Counted from the stretch's first letter, positions 23,752-33,134 are shown. The stretch is DNA of 64,000 nt from Marmoricola endophyticus (GCF_014644415.1 NZ_BMKQ01000001.1:1540861-1604860), one strand, 5' to 3'. Notes: generated by a model not told the origin, from the letters alone. Program-made: numbers and translations.

Positions 23752-24921
23752 GTGGACCTCGACGCCTTCCGGTGGCTGCTGACCCCGCCGGGCCAGCAGC
23801 TGCTCGAGCGGGCGACCCGGCTGGTCGCGGACGGGGTCCCCGCCCTCAAGGCCGGGGACCGGCTGCGGCGCGACGAGTCGTCGGACCGCGTGGCGACCGC
23901 GCTCGGGCAGGTCGAGCTGCGGGCGCGGGCGGAGACGAAGTTCGGCGGGCTGGCGGAGCGGATGTACTTCACCCCCGACGGGCTGGAGCAGGCCACCCGG
24001 GTCCCGGTCGCCGAGCACCGGGCGGGACGGATGGCGGCGGCGGCGCCGTCCTCCCTCGTCGACCTCGGCTGCGGTGTCGGCGGGGACCTGATCGCGTTCG
24101 CGGCGGCCGGCCTCACCTGCGCGGGCGTCGACCTGGACCCCGTTCGCGTGGAGGTGGCCCGCGCCAACCTGGACGCGCTCGGCCTGGCCGGCGCCGTCAG
24201 CGTCGCCGACGCGACGACGATGGACCTCTCCCCGTTCGCCGTCGCCTTCGCGGACCCGGCACGGCGTACGGGCGCGGGGCGCCGGTTCGCGCCCGACTCC
24301 TGGGTCCCGCCCTGGGACTTCGTCGAGCGGCTGCTGGCCCGTGCCGCCTGCGTGAAGGTGGCGCCGGGCATCCCCCACGACCTCGTGCCCGAGGGCGTCG
24401 AGGCGGAGTGGGTCAGCCACCGCGGCGAGGTCAAGGAGGCCGCGCTGTGGTCGGGGCCGCTGGCGACGACGGCCCGCCGGGCGACGGTGCTCGCCGGGGC
24501 GGGTCTGGCCACGCTGACCGACGAGGACGCGCCGCCGGCCGAGGTCCACGCGCTCGCCGAGCACCTCTACGAGCCGGACGGGGCCGTCGTCCGAGCCGGG
24601 CTGGTGAGTGCCGTCGCCGCCCAGGTGGAGGGCGGGCTGCTGGACGAGCACATCGCCTACGTGACGTCGGCGGTGCGTCGTACGACACCGTTCGCGACCG
24701 GCTACCGGGTGCTCGAGGAGCTGCCGTACCGCGAGAAGCCGCTGCGCGCGGCGCTGCGCGAGAGAGGGATCGGGACGCTGGCCATCAAGAAGCGCGGCGT
24801 CGACGTGGTCCCCGAGGTGCTGCGCCGACGGCTGCAGCTGCAGGGGGACACGGAGGCGACGCTGGTCCTCACCCGGGTCGCCGGACGGGGGACGGCCCTC
24901 CTCGTGGAGCGGCTGCCGTGA
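23752..24921 (+). CDS. Class I SAM methyltransferase with THUMP-like C-terminal domain
   Basis: 389 residues. The N-terminal helical part is LTPPGQQLLERATRLVADGV; the SAM-binding domain has SLVDLGCGVGGDLIAFAAAG and CAGVDLDPVRVEVARAN, then FAVAFADPARRTGAGRR (motif-IV-like DPAR). The C-terminal part (YREKPLRAALRERGIGTLAI, KKRGVDVVPEVLRRRL) is the THUMP-like domain of this actinobacterial family, suggesting an RNA substrate. The GTG start at 23752 gives the family N-terminus. It is divergent from groES, with the CIRCE sites between, and overlaps the MFS gene by 4 bp. Confidence 0.85.
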   Translation: MDLDAFRWLLTPPGQQLLERATRLVADGVPALKAGDRLRRDESSDRVATALGQVELRARAETKFGGLAERMYFTPDGLEQATRVPVAEHRAGRMAAAAPSSLVDLGCGVGGDLIAFAAAGLTCAGVDLDPVRVEVARANLDALGLAGAVSVADATTMDLSPFAVAFADPARRTGAGRRFAPDSWVPPWDFVERLLARAACVKVAPGIPHDLVPEGVEAEWVSHRGEVKEAALWSGPLATTARRATVLAGAGLATLTDEDAPPAEVHALAEHLYEPDGAVVRAGLVSAVAAQVEGGLLDEHIAYVTSAVRRTTPFATGYRVLEELPYREKPLRAALRERGIGTLAIKKRGVDVVPEVLRRRLQLQGDTEATLVLTRVAGRGTALLVERLP

Positions 24922-26372
24922 GCGAGCACCCGCGACCCGCGCCGGAGCCCGGTCCCGTCCCCGACGGTCCTGCGGGCCGGGAGCGCTGGATCGCGCTCGC
25001 GGTGTGCTGCAGCGCGCTGTTCATGACCCTGCTCGACGTCTCGGTCACCAACGTGGCGCTGCCCTCGATCGCCGACGCGACCGGCGCCGGGTCCAGCCAG
25101 CTGCAGTGGGTGGTCTCCGGCTACACGCTGTCCTTCGGCCTGGTGCCGGTGCTGGCGGGGCGGCTGGGCGACGACCACGGCCGACGGCTGATGTTCCAGG
25201 TCGGGGTCGGTGGCTTCGTCGTGACCAGCGCGCTGTCCGGGCTCGCCCCGAACGCCGAGGTCCTGATCGCCGCCCGCGTGCTGCAGGGCGTCGCCGGCGG
25301 GCTGATCAACCCGCAGGTCTCGGGGCTGATCCAGCAGATGTTCTCCGGGCGCGAGCGCGGTCGTGCCTTCGGTGTGCTCGGCACGAACGTCGGTCTGGCC
25401 ACGGCGCTCGGGCCGCTGGTCGGCGGGGCGCTGATCGCGCTGGGCGGCCCGGACCTGGGCTGGCGCCTGGTGTTCTTCGTCAACGTCCCCGTCGGGATCG
25501 TGGTGATGCTGCTGAGCCGGCGGCTGCTGCCCGTCACCCCGAGCACCGGCAGCCACCGCCTCGACCTGCTCGGCTCGCTGACGCTGGGACTGGCGACCTT
25601 CTCGGTCCTGATCGCGGCGATCGAGTACGACGCCGTCGGGCCGCTCGTCCTCGCGCTCGCCGTGCCGGTGCTGGTGCTGCTCGGGCTGTTCGTGCGTCGC
25701 GAGGCCCGGCTGACCCGGACTCGCAAGGACCCGCTGATCGACCTGCGGCTGTTCCGGGTGCCGTCGTACACCTCGGGCGTGGTGCTGGCGCTGCTGTTCT
25801 TCCCCGCCCAGGCGGGCCTGCCGCTGGTGATGGCGCTCTACTTCCAGCGCGGCCTCGGCTACACCGCGCTGCAGTCGGCCCTGGGCGTCACGGCGTTCGC
25901 GCTCGGCAGCGCGACCTCGGCACTGCTGGCCGGGCGGGTCGTGCACCGGGTCGGGCGCCCGCTGGTGGTCGGCGCGGCGAGCACCTTCGCGGTCGGTGCC
26001 GTCGCGCTCGCGCTCGTCGCGCGCACCGGACCGACCGAGCACGTCGGGCTGCTGCTGTTCGCGCCGCTGTTCGTGATGGGTGCCGGCTCGGGTGGTCTGA
26101 TCACGCCCAACCAGGCGCTGACCCTGATGGAGGTCGACCCGGTCGCCGGCAGCACCGCCGGCGGGGTGCTGCAGACGGCTCAGCGCATCGGGCTGGCGGT
26201 CGGCCAGGCAGTGATCGGGGCGACGTTCCTGGCCGCGGTCGCGGGGCCGGGCGCGTCCTCGTACGGCACCGCGCTCACCGCTGCCGTCGCTGCCGCCCTG
26301 GTCTTCGTCGCCGCGGCGATCGGGGTCGGCGTGCTCGACCTCGTACGCACCCGGCGCCGCGCGTCGTCCTGA
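24918..26372 (+). CDS. MFS transporter, DHA2 (EmrB/QacA-like) drug exporter
   Basis: 484 residues with about 14 predicted membrane segments, the DHA2 size. Motifs include FMTLLDVSVTNVALPSIADA (motif D1-like), GRLGDDHGRRLMFQVGVGG (motif A), AARVLQGVAGGLINPQVSGL (motif B region) and LGPLVGGALIALGG (antiporter motif C). It probably exports hydrophobic compounds by proton antiport. The GTG start overlaps the methyltransferase stop (GTGA). A following PNPOx-like gene is 76 bp downstream. Confidence 0.92.
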   Translation: MSEHPRPAPEPGPVPDGPAGRERWIALAVCCSALFMTLLDVSVTNVALPSIADATGAGSSQLQWVVSGYTLSFGLVPVLAGRLGDDHGRRLMFQVGVGGFVVTSALSGLAPNAEVLIAARVLQGVAGGLINPQVSGLIQQMFSGRERGRAFGVLGTNVGLATALGPLVGGALIALGGPDLGWRLVFFVNVPVGIVVMLLSRRLLPVTPSTGSHRLDLLGSLTLGLATFSVLIAAIEYDAVGPLVLALAVPVLVLLGLFVRREARLTRTRKDPLIDLRLFRVPSYTSGVVLALLFFPAQAGLPLVMALYFQRGLGYTALQSALGVTAFALGSATSALLAGRVVHRVGRPLVVGAASTFAVGAVALALVARTGPTEHVGLLLFAPLFVMGAGSGGLITPNQALTLMEVDPVAGSTAGGVLQTAQRIGLAVGQAVIGATFLAAVAGPGASSYGTALTAAVAAALVFVAAAIGVGVLDLVRTRRRASS

Positions 26373-26448
26373 CCCGCTCTTCGCGGCACACCGTCGGCCG
26401 CCTCACCGAACGCGATGAGTCCGGCCCCGCTCCCGGGTCGGTCCCGCC

Positions 26449-26943
26449 ATGGAGACGATCCTCACCGAAGCATTCAGCGACCCCGGCGCCCCGGCGACGC
26501 CGTGGGACCTCACCGACCGGCAGCTGGGCGCCGCCGAGCTCTACTGGCTGAGCACGGTGCGTGCGGACGGCCGGCCGCACGTGACCCCGCTGGTCGGGGT
26601 CTGGCTCGACCAGACGTTCTGGTTCACCACCGGCGCCGAGGAGCAGAAGAGCCGCAACCTCGCGCACGGCACCGCCGTGGCTGTCACGACCGGGGCCAAC
26701 CGCTGGGCCGAAGGCATCGACGTGGTGCTGGAAGGCCGTGCGAGCCTGCGGCGCGACCACACGGAGCTGGAGGACGTGGCAGCGGCGTACCGGTCGAAGT
26801 ACGCCGGCAGCTGGCCCTTCGAGCGCACCGGGGAGCAGCTCACGGCTGGGGGCGGCCACCGAGCGGACCTGTGGGGCGTCGAGGTGACCAAGGTGCTCGC
26901 GTTCGCCAAGAGCCCGCACACGCAGACGAGCTACCGCTTCTGA
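26449..26943 (+). CDS. Pyridoxamine 5'-phosphate oxidase-like (split-barrel) protein
   Basis: 164 residues of the FMN split-barrel family. The pattern AELYWLSTVRADGRPHVTPL, VGVWLDQTFWFTTGAEEQK and NLAHGTAVAVTTGANRWAEG is typical of PNPOx-like F420/FMN proteins. Many actinobacterial members bind F420 rather than FMN; which cofactor applies cannot be told here. Its 3' end overlaps the convergent VanZ-like gene by 13 bp. Confidence 0.85.
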   Translation: METILTEAFSDPGAPATPWDLTDRQLGAAELYWLSTVRADGRPHVTPLVGVWLDQTFWFTTGAEEQKSRNLAHGTAVAVTTGANRWAEGIDVVLEGRASLRRDHTELEDVAAAYRSKYAGSWPFERTGEQLTAGGGHRADLWGVEVTKVLAFAKSPHTQTSYRF

Positions 26944-27311
26944 GGCAGCTGGCGCAGCCCGACGACGATCGCGAGGCCGACCAGCACGCCCGCCGCGTCG
27001 GCGACGGCGTCGGCGACGTTGCCGTCGCGGCCGATCGGGAGCACGGCCTGGAGGACCTCGGAGACGACCGCCCAGGCGAGCAGCGCGACCAGCACCGCCC
27101 GCCAGGACAGCCCGGCTCTCACCCCGGTGACCGCGAGCAGGACGAACAGCACGGCGTGTACCAGCTTGTCCGACACCGGGACGTCGCCGGGGACCTGCGC
27201 CTGCGGCGAGAGGAAGGCGTACGCGCTGGCGGCGAACAGGACGGAGAACGCGGTGCGCCAGAGGTCGCGCGGGTCCGCGCCCCAGCCGCCGGGCTGCCGC
27301 GGCTCAGGCAT
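26931..27311 (-). CDS. VanZ-family membrane protein
   Basis: 126 residues with four hydrophobic segments. VSDKLVHAVLFVLLAVTGVR and AVVSEVLQAVLPIGRDGNVADAVAD are the VanZ-like signatures (His in helix 2, E-x-x-Q and a D-x-x-D-x-x-x-N-like loop). VanZ proteins affect glycopeptide tolerance or surface glycans in some species; the role here is unknown. ATG 27311 is chosen, overlapping the MBL gene stop by 8 bp. Confidence 0.78.
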   Translation of the reverse strand: MPEPRQPGGWGADPRDLWRTAFSVLFAASAYAFLSPQAQVPGDVPVSDKLVHAVLFVLLAVTGVRAGLSWRAVLVALLAWAVVSEVLQAVLPIGRDGNVADAVADAAGVLVGLAIVVGLRQLPQKR

Positions 27312-27933
27312 CCAGCCCGGCGCGCTCGGCACCGATCGTGGTGTCGTCGCCGTGGCCGGTGTGGACCACCGTCTCGTCGGGCAGGGCGAGCAGACGCGCG
27401 CGGATCGAGTCCTTGATCACGTCCTCGTCGCTGTACGAGCGTCCCGTCGCACCGGGTCCGCCCTGGAACAGGGTGTCGCCGGTGAAGACGCAGCCGAGGT
27501 CGTGGACGTAGAAGCACACCGCGCCCGGCGCGTGGCCGGGCGTGTGCAGCACCTTGATCGACGCGCCGGCGACCTTGACGCTCTGCTCGTCGGTGAGGTC
27601 GACGTCCCACAGCTGCGCGTCGGGGTCGTCCGGGCCACCGTGGGTGAGCTCCCACAGCGGCTTGTCGTCGGGGTGCAGCAGGATCGGTGCGCCCACCTGC
27701 TGGCGCAGCTCGGGGGCGACCCGGCTGTGGTCGTCGTGGGCGTGGGTCAGCAGGATCGCCTTGACGCGGCGTCCGCCGACCAGGCGTGTGATCGCGCTCG
27801 CGTCGTGCGGGGCGTCGATGACCACGCACTCCTCGTCGTCGCCGACCACCCAGAGGTTGTTGTCCACCTCGTGGGTCTCGCCGTCGAGGCTGAAGGTGCC
27901 GCTCGCGACGCCATGGTCGACCCGGAGCGTCAT
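27304..27933 (-). CDS. MBL-fold metallo-hydrolase linked to mycothiol metabolism
   Basis: 209 residues. The metal-binding motif is LLTHAHDDH, with later ligands HTPGHAPGAVCFYV, FTGDTLFQGGPG and HTGHGDD, matching glyoxalase-II-like enzymes. The gene overlaps mscR by one base (TGATG). The same pairing of an mscR homologue with an MBL hydrolase occurs in mycobacteria (Rv2259-Rv2260). By analogy with glutathione systems it could hydrolyse the S-formylmycothiol produced by MscR; this is inference from context. Confidence 0.85.
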   Translation of the reverse strand: MTLRVDHGVASGTFSLDGETHEVDNNLWVVGDDEECVVIDAPHDASAITRLVGGRRVKAILLTHAHDDHSRVAPELRQQVGAPILLHPDDKPLWELTHGGPDDPDAQLWDVDLTDEQSVKVAGASIKVLHTPGHAPGAVCFYVHDLGCVFTGDTLFQGGPGATGRSYSDEDVIKDSIRARLLALPDETVVHTGHGDDTTIGAERAGLDA

Positions 27934-29033
27934 CAGAGGATCACCACCGAGCGGAGGACCGAGCCGTCGTGCATCTTGTCGAACGCCGCCTCGACGTCGC
28001 CGATCCCGATCTCCTCGGACACGAACGCGTCCAGGTCGAGCCGGCCGGAGGTGTAGAGGTCGGTGAGCATCGGGAAGTCGCGGCTCGGCAGGCAGTCGCC
28101 GTACCAGCTGGACTTCAGCGCGCCGCCGCGGCCGAAGACGTCGATCAGCGGCAGGTCGGGGAGGGTCATGTCCGGGGTGGGCACGCCGACGAGGACCAGC
28201 ACGCCGGCCAGGTCGCGGGCGTAGAACGCCTGCTTCCAGGTCTCGGGGCGGCCGACCGCCTCGATGACCACGTCGGCGCCCTCGGCGCCCTCGTACGTCC
28301 CGGCGCAGATCCGCTTGATCTCCTCGACCGGGTCGACCTGCGAGGAGTCGACGGTGTGGGTGGCGCCGTTGGCCTTCGCGGCCTCGAGCTTCTTCGCGTC
28401 GATGTCGACCGCGATGACCGGGCTGGCGCCGGCCAGGGCGGCCCCCGCGACGGCGGCCACGCCGACCCCGCCGCAGCCGATGACGGCCACGGACTTGCCA
28501 CGGGTGGCGGCACCGGTGTTGATGGCGGCCCCGATGCCGGCCATGATCCCGCAGCCGAGCAGGCCGACGGCGGCCGGGCGCGCGTCGGGGTCGACCTTGG
28601 TGCACTGACCGGCGGCGACCAGCGTCTTCTCCGCGAACGCGCCGATCCCCAGCGCGGGGCTCAGCTCGGTACCGTCCTCGAGCGTCATCTTCTGCTCGGC
28701 GTTGTGGGTGGCGAAGCAGTACTTGTGCTCGCCCCGCTTGCAGGCCCGGCACTCGCCGCACACGGCGCGCCAGTTGAGGACGACGAAGTCCCCGGGCGCC
28801 ACCTCGGTGACCCCCTCGCCGACGGACTCGACGACGCCGGACGCCTCGTGACCGAGCAGGAACGGGAAGTCGTCGTTGATCCCACCCTCGCGGTAGTGCA
28901 GGTCGGTGTGGCAGACCCCGCAGGCCTGGATCGCCACCACCGCCTCGCCCGGGCCGGGGTCGGGCACGTTGATCGTGACCAGCTCGACCGGCGCGCCCTT
29001 CGCCTTCGCCACCACTGCCTGCACCTGCTGCAT
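27933..29033 (-). CDS. mscR: Mycothiol-dependent formaldehyde dehydrogenase / S-nitrosomycothiol reductase
   Basis: 366 residues of zinc-dependent class III alcohol dehydrogenase type. Catalytic zinc region [14 protein letters not shown] and [14 protein letters not shown]; structural zinc cysteines [15 protein letters not shown]; nucleotide-binding [17 protein letters not shown]. The closest remembered family is mycothiol-dependent formaldehyde dehydrogenase (MscR/AdhE2), which oxidises S-hydroxymethyl-mycothiol and reduces S-nitrosomycothiol. AGGAGG precedes the ATG at 29033. It forms an operon with the downstream MBL hydrolase. Confidence 0.88.
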   Translation of the reverse strand: MQQVQAVVAKAKGAPVELVTINVPDPGPGEAVVAIQACGVCHTDLHYREGGINDDFPFLLGHEASGVVESVGEGVTEVAPGDFVVLNWRAVCGECRACKRGEHKYCFATHNAEQKMTLEDGTELSPALGIGAFAEKTLVAAGQCTKVDPDARPAAVGLLGCGIMAGIGAAINTGAATRGKSVAVIGCGGVGVAAVAGAALAGASPVIAVDIDAKKLEAAKANGATHTVDSSQVDPVEEIKRICAGTYEGAEGADVVIEAVGRPETWKQAFYARDLAGVLVLVGVPTPDMTLPDLPLIDVFGRGGALKSSWYGDCLPSRDFPMLTDLYTSGRLDLDAFVSEEIGIGDVEAAFDKMHDGSVLRSVVIL

Positions 29034-29113
29034 CCCGGCCTCCTGCGTCTCGTGTCGTCGCGGTCCCGCGAGTGCGGCCAACCTAGCGGCCACGTGTCGG
29101 CGGTCGGGGCACC

Positions 29114-30178
29114 CTAGACGAGGACCTCGGTGACGGGGAGCGAGGAGTCGGCCGGCAGGTCGTACGACGACGGCGTCCGGCCGCGCGCGACCATCTCCGC
29201 ACCGAGAGCCGCGACCATCGCACCGTTGTCGGTGCACAGGCCGGGGCGGGGCACGCGGACCCGGATCCCCTTCGCCGCGGCGCGCTCCTCGCAGAGCACG
29301 CGCAGCCGGGAGTTCGCGGCCACCCCTCCCCCGATGAGGATGTCCTCGATGCCCTGGTCGGCCGCGGCGTCGACGGCCTTGCGGGTCAGCACGTCGCAGA
29401 CCGCCTCCTGGAACGAGGCGGCCACGTCGGCGACCGGCACCGGCTCACCACTGCGCTCGCGCGCCTCGACCCAGCGCGCGACGGCCGTCTTGAGCCCGGA
29501 GAACGAGTAGTCGAAGCGGTGCCGCTCGAGGTCGCGCCGGGAGGTGAGCCCGCGCGGGAAGTCGATGGTGATGCTGCCCTCGCGAGCCGCCCGGTCGATG
29601 TGCGGACCGCCGGGGAACGGCAGCCCCAGCAGTCGTGCCACCTTGTCGAACGCCTCGCCCGCCGCGTCGTCGATGGTGGCGCCGAGGGGGACGACGCCGT
29701 CGTCCGCGCCGGTCACGTCGGCCACCCGGAGGATCGACGAGTGCCCACCGGAGACCAGCATCGCCAGGCACGGCTCCGGCAGCGCGCCGTGCTCCAGCTG
29801 GTCGACGGCGACGTGGGAGGCGAGGTGGTTGACGCCGTACAGCGGCTTGCCGAGGGAGAGCGCCAGCGCCTTCGCCGCCGCCACCCCGACCAGCAGCGCC
29901 CCCGCGAGGCCCGGCCCGGAGGTCACCGCGATCGCGTCGACGTCGCCGACCGCGATGCCCGCCGTCTCGCAGGCCCGCTCGACCGTCGGGACCATGGCCT
30001 CCAGGTGGGCGCGCGAGGCCACCTCGGGCACGACGCCACCGAAGCGCGCGTGCTCCTCCACGCTGGAGGCGACCGCGTCGGCGAGCAGCGTGTGGCCGTG
30101 CACGACGCCGACGCCCGTCTCGTCGCACGAGGTCTCGATGCCGAGGACCAGGGGGGCGTCGGTACGGGTCGGGCTCAC
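29114..30178 (-). CDS. tsaD: tRNA N6-adenosine threonylcarbamoyltransferase TsaD
   Basis: 354 residues. TsaD transfers the threonylcarbamoyl group to A37 of ANN-decoding tRNAs. It starts with [28 protein letters not shown] contains the two metal-binding His; [20 protein letters not shown] and [14 protein letters not shown] are strong family hallmarks. GTG start. Its partners tsaB and tsaE lie about 3 kb upstream on the same strand, separated by a PaaX/acyl-CoA dehydrogenase pair. tsaD starts 33 bp after the dehydrogenase stop. Confidence 0.96.
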   Translation of the reverse strand: MSPTRTDAPLVLGIETSCDETGVGVVHGHTLLADAVASSVEEHARFGGVVPEVASRAHLEAMVPTVERACETAGIAVGDVDAIAVTSGPGLAGALLVGVAAAKALALSLGKPLYGVNHLASHVAVDQLEHGALPEPCLAMLVSGGHSSILRVADVTGADDGVVPLGATIDDAAGEAFDKVARLLGLPFPGGPHIDRAAREGSITIDFPRGLTSRRDLERHRFDYSFSGLKTAVARWVEARERSGEPVPVADVAASFQEAVCDVLTRKAVDAAADQGIEDILIGGGVAANSRLRVLCEERAAAKGIRVRVPRPGLCTDNGAMVAALGAEMVARGRTPSSYDLPADSSLPVTEVLV

Positions 30179-30211
30179 CCCGTGATCCTCCCACTCACCG
30201 GCTGCCGGCGC

Positions 30212-31843
30212 TCAGCCCGGGAACCCCGTCGCGGTGCGCTCCAGGATCGGCCCGAGGTCCAGCCCCGGCGGCAGCGTGCCGAAGGCGCCACCCCAGTCGC
30301 GGCCCAGCCGCGAGGCGCAGAAGGCGTCGGCCACCGCCGCCGGCGCGTGCCGGAGCAGCTGCGCCCCCTGGAAGACGAGCGCCATCTGCTCCACGACCCG
30401 CCGTGCGCGCAGCTCGATGTCGTCGGCGGAGGTGAGCTCCTTCTTCAGCCGGTCGACCGCGTCGTCGAAGCGGGCGTCCGCGCCGCACGCCCGCTCGGCC
30501 TCGGCGAAGAGCAGCTCGAGGGTGTGCGGCTCCCTGGCGATCGCCCGCAGCGCGTCGAGCGCCGCGACGCTGCCCGACCCCTCCCAGATCGAGAGCAACG
30601 GCATCTCGCGGTACGTCCGAGCGAGGTCGAAGTCCTCGATGTACCCGTTGCCACCCAGGCACTCCAGCGCCTCGTTGACCATCGCGGGCGCCCGCTTGCA
30701 CACGTAGTACTTCGTCACGGCCAGGGCGATCCGGCGCAGACCGGCCTCGGCCTCGTCGCCGCGTACGGCACGGTCGTTGGCACCGGCGAGCCGGAGCATC
30801 GCGGTCGTCGCCGCCTCGGACTCGACCTGCAGGTCGGCCAGGACGTTGCGCATCGCCGGCTGGTCGATCAGCAGCTCGCCGAACGCGCTGCGGTGCCGGG
30901 CGTGGTGCGCCGCCGCGGTCACTCCCGCGCGCATCCCGGCGGCCGAGCCGATCACGCAGTCCAGGCGGGTCATGTTGACCATCTCCACGATGGTCCGCAC
31001 CCCACGGCCCTCCTCGCCCACGAGCCAGCCGACGGCGGCGTCGTACTCGATCTCGGAGGAGGCGTTGGACCGGTTCCCGAGCTTGTCCTTCAGACGCATG
31101 AACCGCATCGCGTTCGGGGCCCCGCCGGGCAGGACCCGCGGCACCAGGAAGCAGGTGACGCCCGCCGGTGTCTGCGCGAGGGTGAGGAACAGGTCGCTCA
31201 TCGGCGCGCTGGTGAACCACTTGTGCCCGCGCAGCACGTAGGTCCCGTCGGACTGGCGGGTCGCGGTCGTGGTGTTGGCGCGGACGTCGGACCCGCCCTG
31301 CTTCTCGGTCATCGACATGCCGGCGATCAGGCCGCCCTTGGTCTCGGGGTCGCGCAGCCCGAGGTCGTAGACCTCGTTGGTCAGCAGCGGCTCGAACCGC
31401 GCGGCCAGCTCCGGGTTCGCGCGCAGCGCGGGCACGACGGCGTACGTCATCGAGATCGGGCAGCCGTGGCCCGCGTCGACCCGCCAGGTGTAGAACTTCG
31501 CGGCGCGGGCGACGTGGGCGCCGGGCCGGTCGTCGGCCCACGGAGCCCCGTGCAGGCCGTGCTCGACGGCGGTGCGCATGAGCTGGTGGTAGGCGGGGAC
31601 GTACTCGACCTCGTCGACGCGGTTGCCGTAGCGGTCGTGGGTGTGCAGCCGCGGGGGTACGCGCTCGGCGAGCCGGCCCCACTCGATCGCCGCCTCGGTG
31701 CCGGAGAGCCGGCCGAGGTCGTCGATCTCGGGCAGGGCCCAGCCGGCCCCCTCGCGCTCCACCCCCTCGCGCAGCGCGGGGTCGGCGGCGGTGCTGTGCC
31801 CGACCAGCGGCGGGACCTGGTTGACGACCTCGTGCGTGCTCAT
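30212..31843 (-). CDS. AidB-like acyl-CoA dehydrogenase family protein
   Basis: 543 residues, longer than standard acyl-CoA dehydrogenases (about 380) and matching the AidB group. It begins MSTHEVVNQVPPLVGHSTAA, the characteristic AidB-family N-terminus. The flavin domain contains GMSMTEKQGGSDVRANTTTA and YVLRGHKWFTSAPMSDL; ALECLGGNGYIEDFDLARTY and SIWEGSGSVAALD are typical C-terminal motifs. The substrate is unknown. AGGAGAGG precedes the ATG at 31843. It is divergent from a PaaX-type regulator, which probably controls it. Confidence 0.9.
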   Translation of the reverse strand: MSTHEVVNQVPPLVGHSTAADPALREGVEREGAGWALPEIDDLGRLSGTEAAIEWGRLAERVPPRLHTHDRYGNRVDEVEYVPAYHQLMRTAVEHGLHGAPWADDRPGAHVARAAKFYTWRVDAGHGCPISMTYAVVPALRANPELAARFEPLLTNEVYDLGLRDPETKGGLIAGMSMTEKQGGSDVRANTTTATRQSDGTYVLRGHKWFTSAPMSDLFLTLAQTPAGVTCFLVPRVLPGGAPNAMRFMRLKDKLGNRSNASSEIEYDAAVGWLVGEEGRGVRTIVEMVNMTRLDCVIGSAAGMRAGVTAAAHHARHRSAFGELLIDQPAMRNVLADLQVESEAATTAMLRLAGANDRAVRGDEAEAGLRRIALAVTKYYVCKRAPAMVNEALECLGGNGYIEDFDLARTYREMPLLSIWEGSGSVAALDALRAIAREPHTLELLFAEAERACGADARFDDAVDRLKKELTSADDIELRARRVVEQMALVFQGAQLLRHAPAAVADAFCASRLGRDWGGAFGTLPPGLDLGPILERTATGFPG

Positions 31844-31943
31844 CGGCGTCCTCTCCTGGCCTCGGCGCTGGCGTTGGGTGGCCCTCGGGGGCCACCTGCT
31901 CCGTCGTGATGTTACATACTTTCTGACAAGTGAGTCCACATCT

Positions 31944-31960
31944 GTAGCGTGAGACGCTAC
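31944..31960. promoter_or_regulatory. Candidate operator GTAGCG-N5-CGCTAC in front of paaX
   Basis: A perfect 6-bp inverted repeat with a 5-base spacer ending 5 bases before the regulator's ATG. It lies in the 122-bp divergent region shared with the acyl-CoA dehydrogenase gene, which is unusually AT-rich around 31911-31931. A regulator bound here would block its own translation start or promoter. Binding by the PaaX protein is inference. Confidence 0.55.
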
Positions 31961-31965
31961 GACCC

Positions 31966-32679
31966 ATGCCCCACACGCCGCCGACGCTCTCCGCGCGGTC
32001 GGTCGCACTCAGCCTGCTGCTGGGCTCCCACCCGGACCCCATGAGCTCCGCAGTGCTGACCCACGCCGGCGAGCACCTCGGCGTCCCGTCGGCCACGACC
32101 CGGGTCGCCCTGACCCGCGCCGTCGCCGCCGGGGACCTCGTACGCCGTGGCAGCGAGTACGGCCTCGGCGAGCGGCTGGTCCGGCGTCAGCGGCGCCAGG
32201 ACGAGGCCGTGCGGGACGCGGAGAAGCCCTGGGACGGCAGCTGGGAGATGGCCGTGGTGGTGGTCGCCGGGCGTACGGCCGCCGACCGCGCGGCGCTGCG
32301 CGGCGAGCTCGCGGCGCACCGACTCGCGGAGCTGCGGGAGGGCGTGTGGACCCGACCGGCGAACCTCCGGCGCACTCCTCGCTACGGCGAGGACCCGGTC
32401 CTGCGCACGTTCCGTGCCGAGCCCGACGAGCCCGCGGAGCTGGTGCGCTCGCTGTGGGACCTCGACGCCTGGGCCACCGAGGGACGGCGGCTGCTGGACG
32501 ACCTGCGCCGTACGCCCGACCCGGCTCCACGCCTGGCGGTCGCCGCGGCCCTCGTGCGCCACCTCGCCTCCGACCCCCTCCTGCCACCGCAGCTGCTCCC
32601 GGCCGACTGGCCGAGCGAGGACCTGCGCGCGGGGTACGCGTCGTACCAGGCCGAGCTGCGGGTCCTCGCACTCTCGTGA
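31966..32679 (+). CDS. PaaX-family transcriptional regulator
   Basis: 237 residues. The N-terminal winged helix (SARSVALSLLLGSHPDPMSS, LGVPSATTRVALTRAVAAGD) and the central and C-terminal PaaX-type domains (WDGSWEMAVVVVAGRTAADR, REGVWTRPANL) match the PaaX family, originally repressors of phenylacetate genes that respond to acyl-CoA. The divergent acyl-CoA dehydrogenase suggests an acyl-CoA effector here. It ends 26 bp from the convergent rimI. Confidence 0.88.
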   Translation: MPHTPPTLSARSVALSLLLGSHPDPMSSAVLTHAGEHLGVPSATTRVALTRAVAAGDLVRRGSEYGLGERLVRRQRRQDEAVRDAEKPWDGSWEMAVVVVAGRTAADRAALRGELAAHRLAELREGVWTRPANLRRTPRYGEDPVLRTFRAEPDEPAELVRSLWDLDAWATEGRRLLDDLRRTPDPAPRLAVAAALVRHLASDPLLPPQLLPADWPSEDLRAGYASYQAELRVLALS

Positions 32680-32705
32680 ACCTCCGCGCGAGCGGACGAG
32701 CCGGG

Positions 32706-33134
32706 TCAGGGCGCCGTGGGCGTGCGGGCGAGCCGGGTCAGCACGAGGGCGTCGGTGCCGTCGCGGTAGTAGCGGCGCCGGCGGTGGATCTCGCTGAACC
32801 CGTTCGCGGCGTAGAACGCCCGCCCGGCCGCGTTCGCCTCCGAGACCTCGACCAGCACCCGCTCCGCCCCGGCTGCGTCGGCGCGCTCGACGGCGGCCGC
32901 CAGCAGCGCGCGACCGGCGCCGGCGCGACGTACCCCCGTCGGCACCGCGATGCGCTGCAGGTCGGCGACGTCCCCGGCGACGGTGAGGACGACGTACCCG
33001 CCCCCGCCGACCAGCAGGTCCGGCAGCGCGGCGACGACCGACTCGCGGGACCACGCGTCCACCCCGAAGGCCTCCGCCTCGAGCGCCATGACCGCGGTCA
33101 CGTCGCCCGGCCCGCCGGGCCGGATCGCCGTCAC
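32706..33134 (-). CDS. rimI: Ribosomal protein S18-alanine N-acetyltransferase RimI
   Basis: 142 residues, one GNAT domain. DLQRIAVPTGVRRAGAGRAL is the acetyl-CoA motif A, and SEANAAGRAFYAANGFSEIH plus RRRRYYRDGTDALVL form the RimI-type C-terminus. In actinobacteria rimI lies with tsaB, tsaE and tsaD, which supports the assignment. The GTG start overlaps the tsaB stop (GTGA). Confidence 0.88.
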   Translation of the reverse strand: MTAIRPGGPGDVTAVMALEAEAFGVDAWSRESVVAALPDLLVGGGGYVVLTVAGDVADLQRIAVPTGVRRAGAGRALLAAAVERADAAGAERVLVEVSEANAAGRAFYAANGFSEIHRRRRYYRDGTDALVLTRLARTPTAP

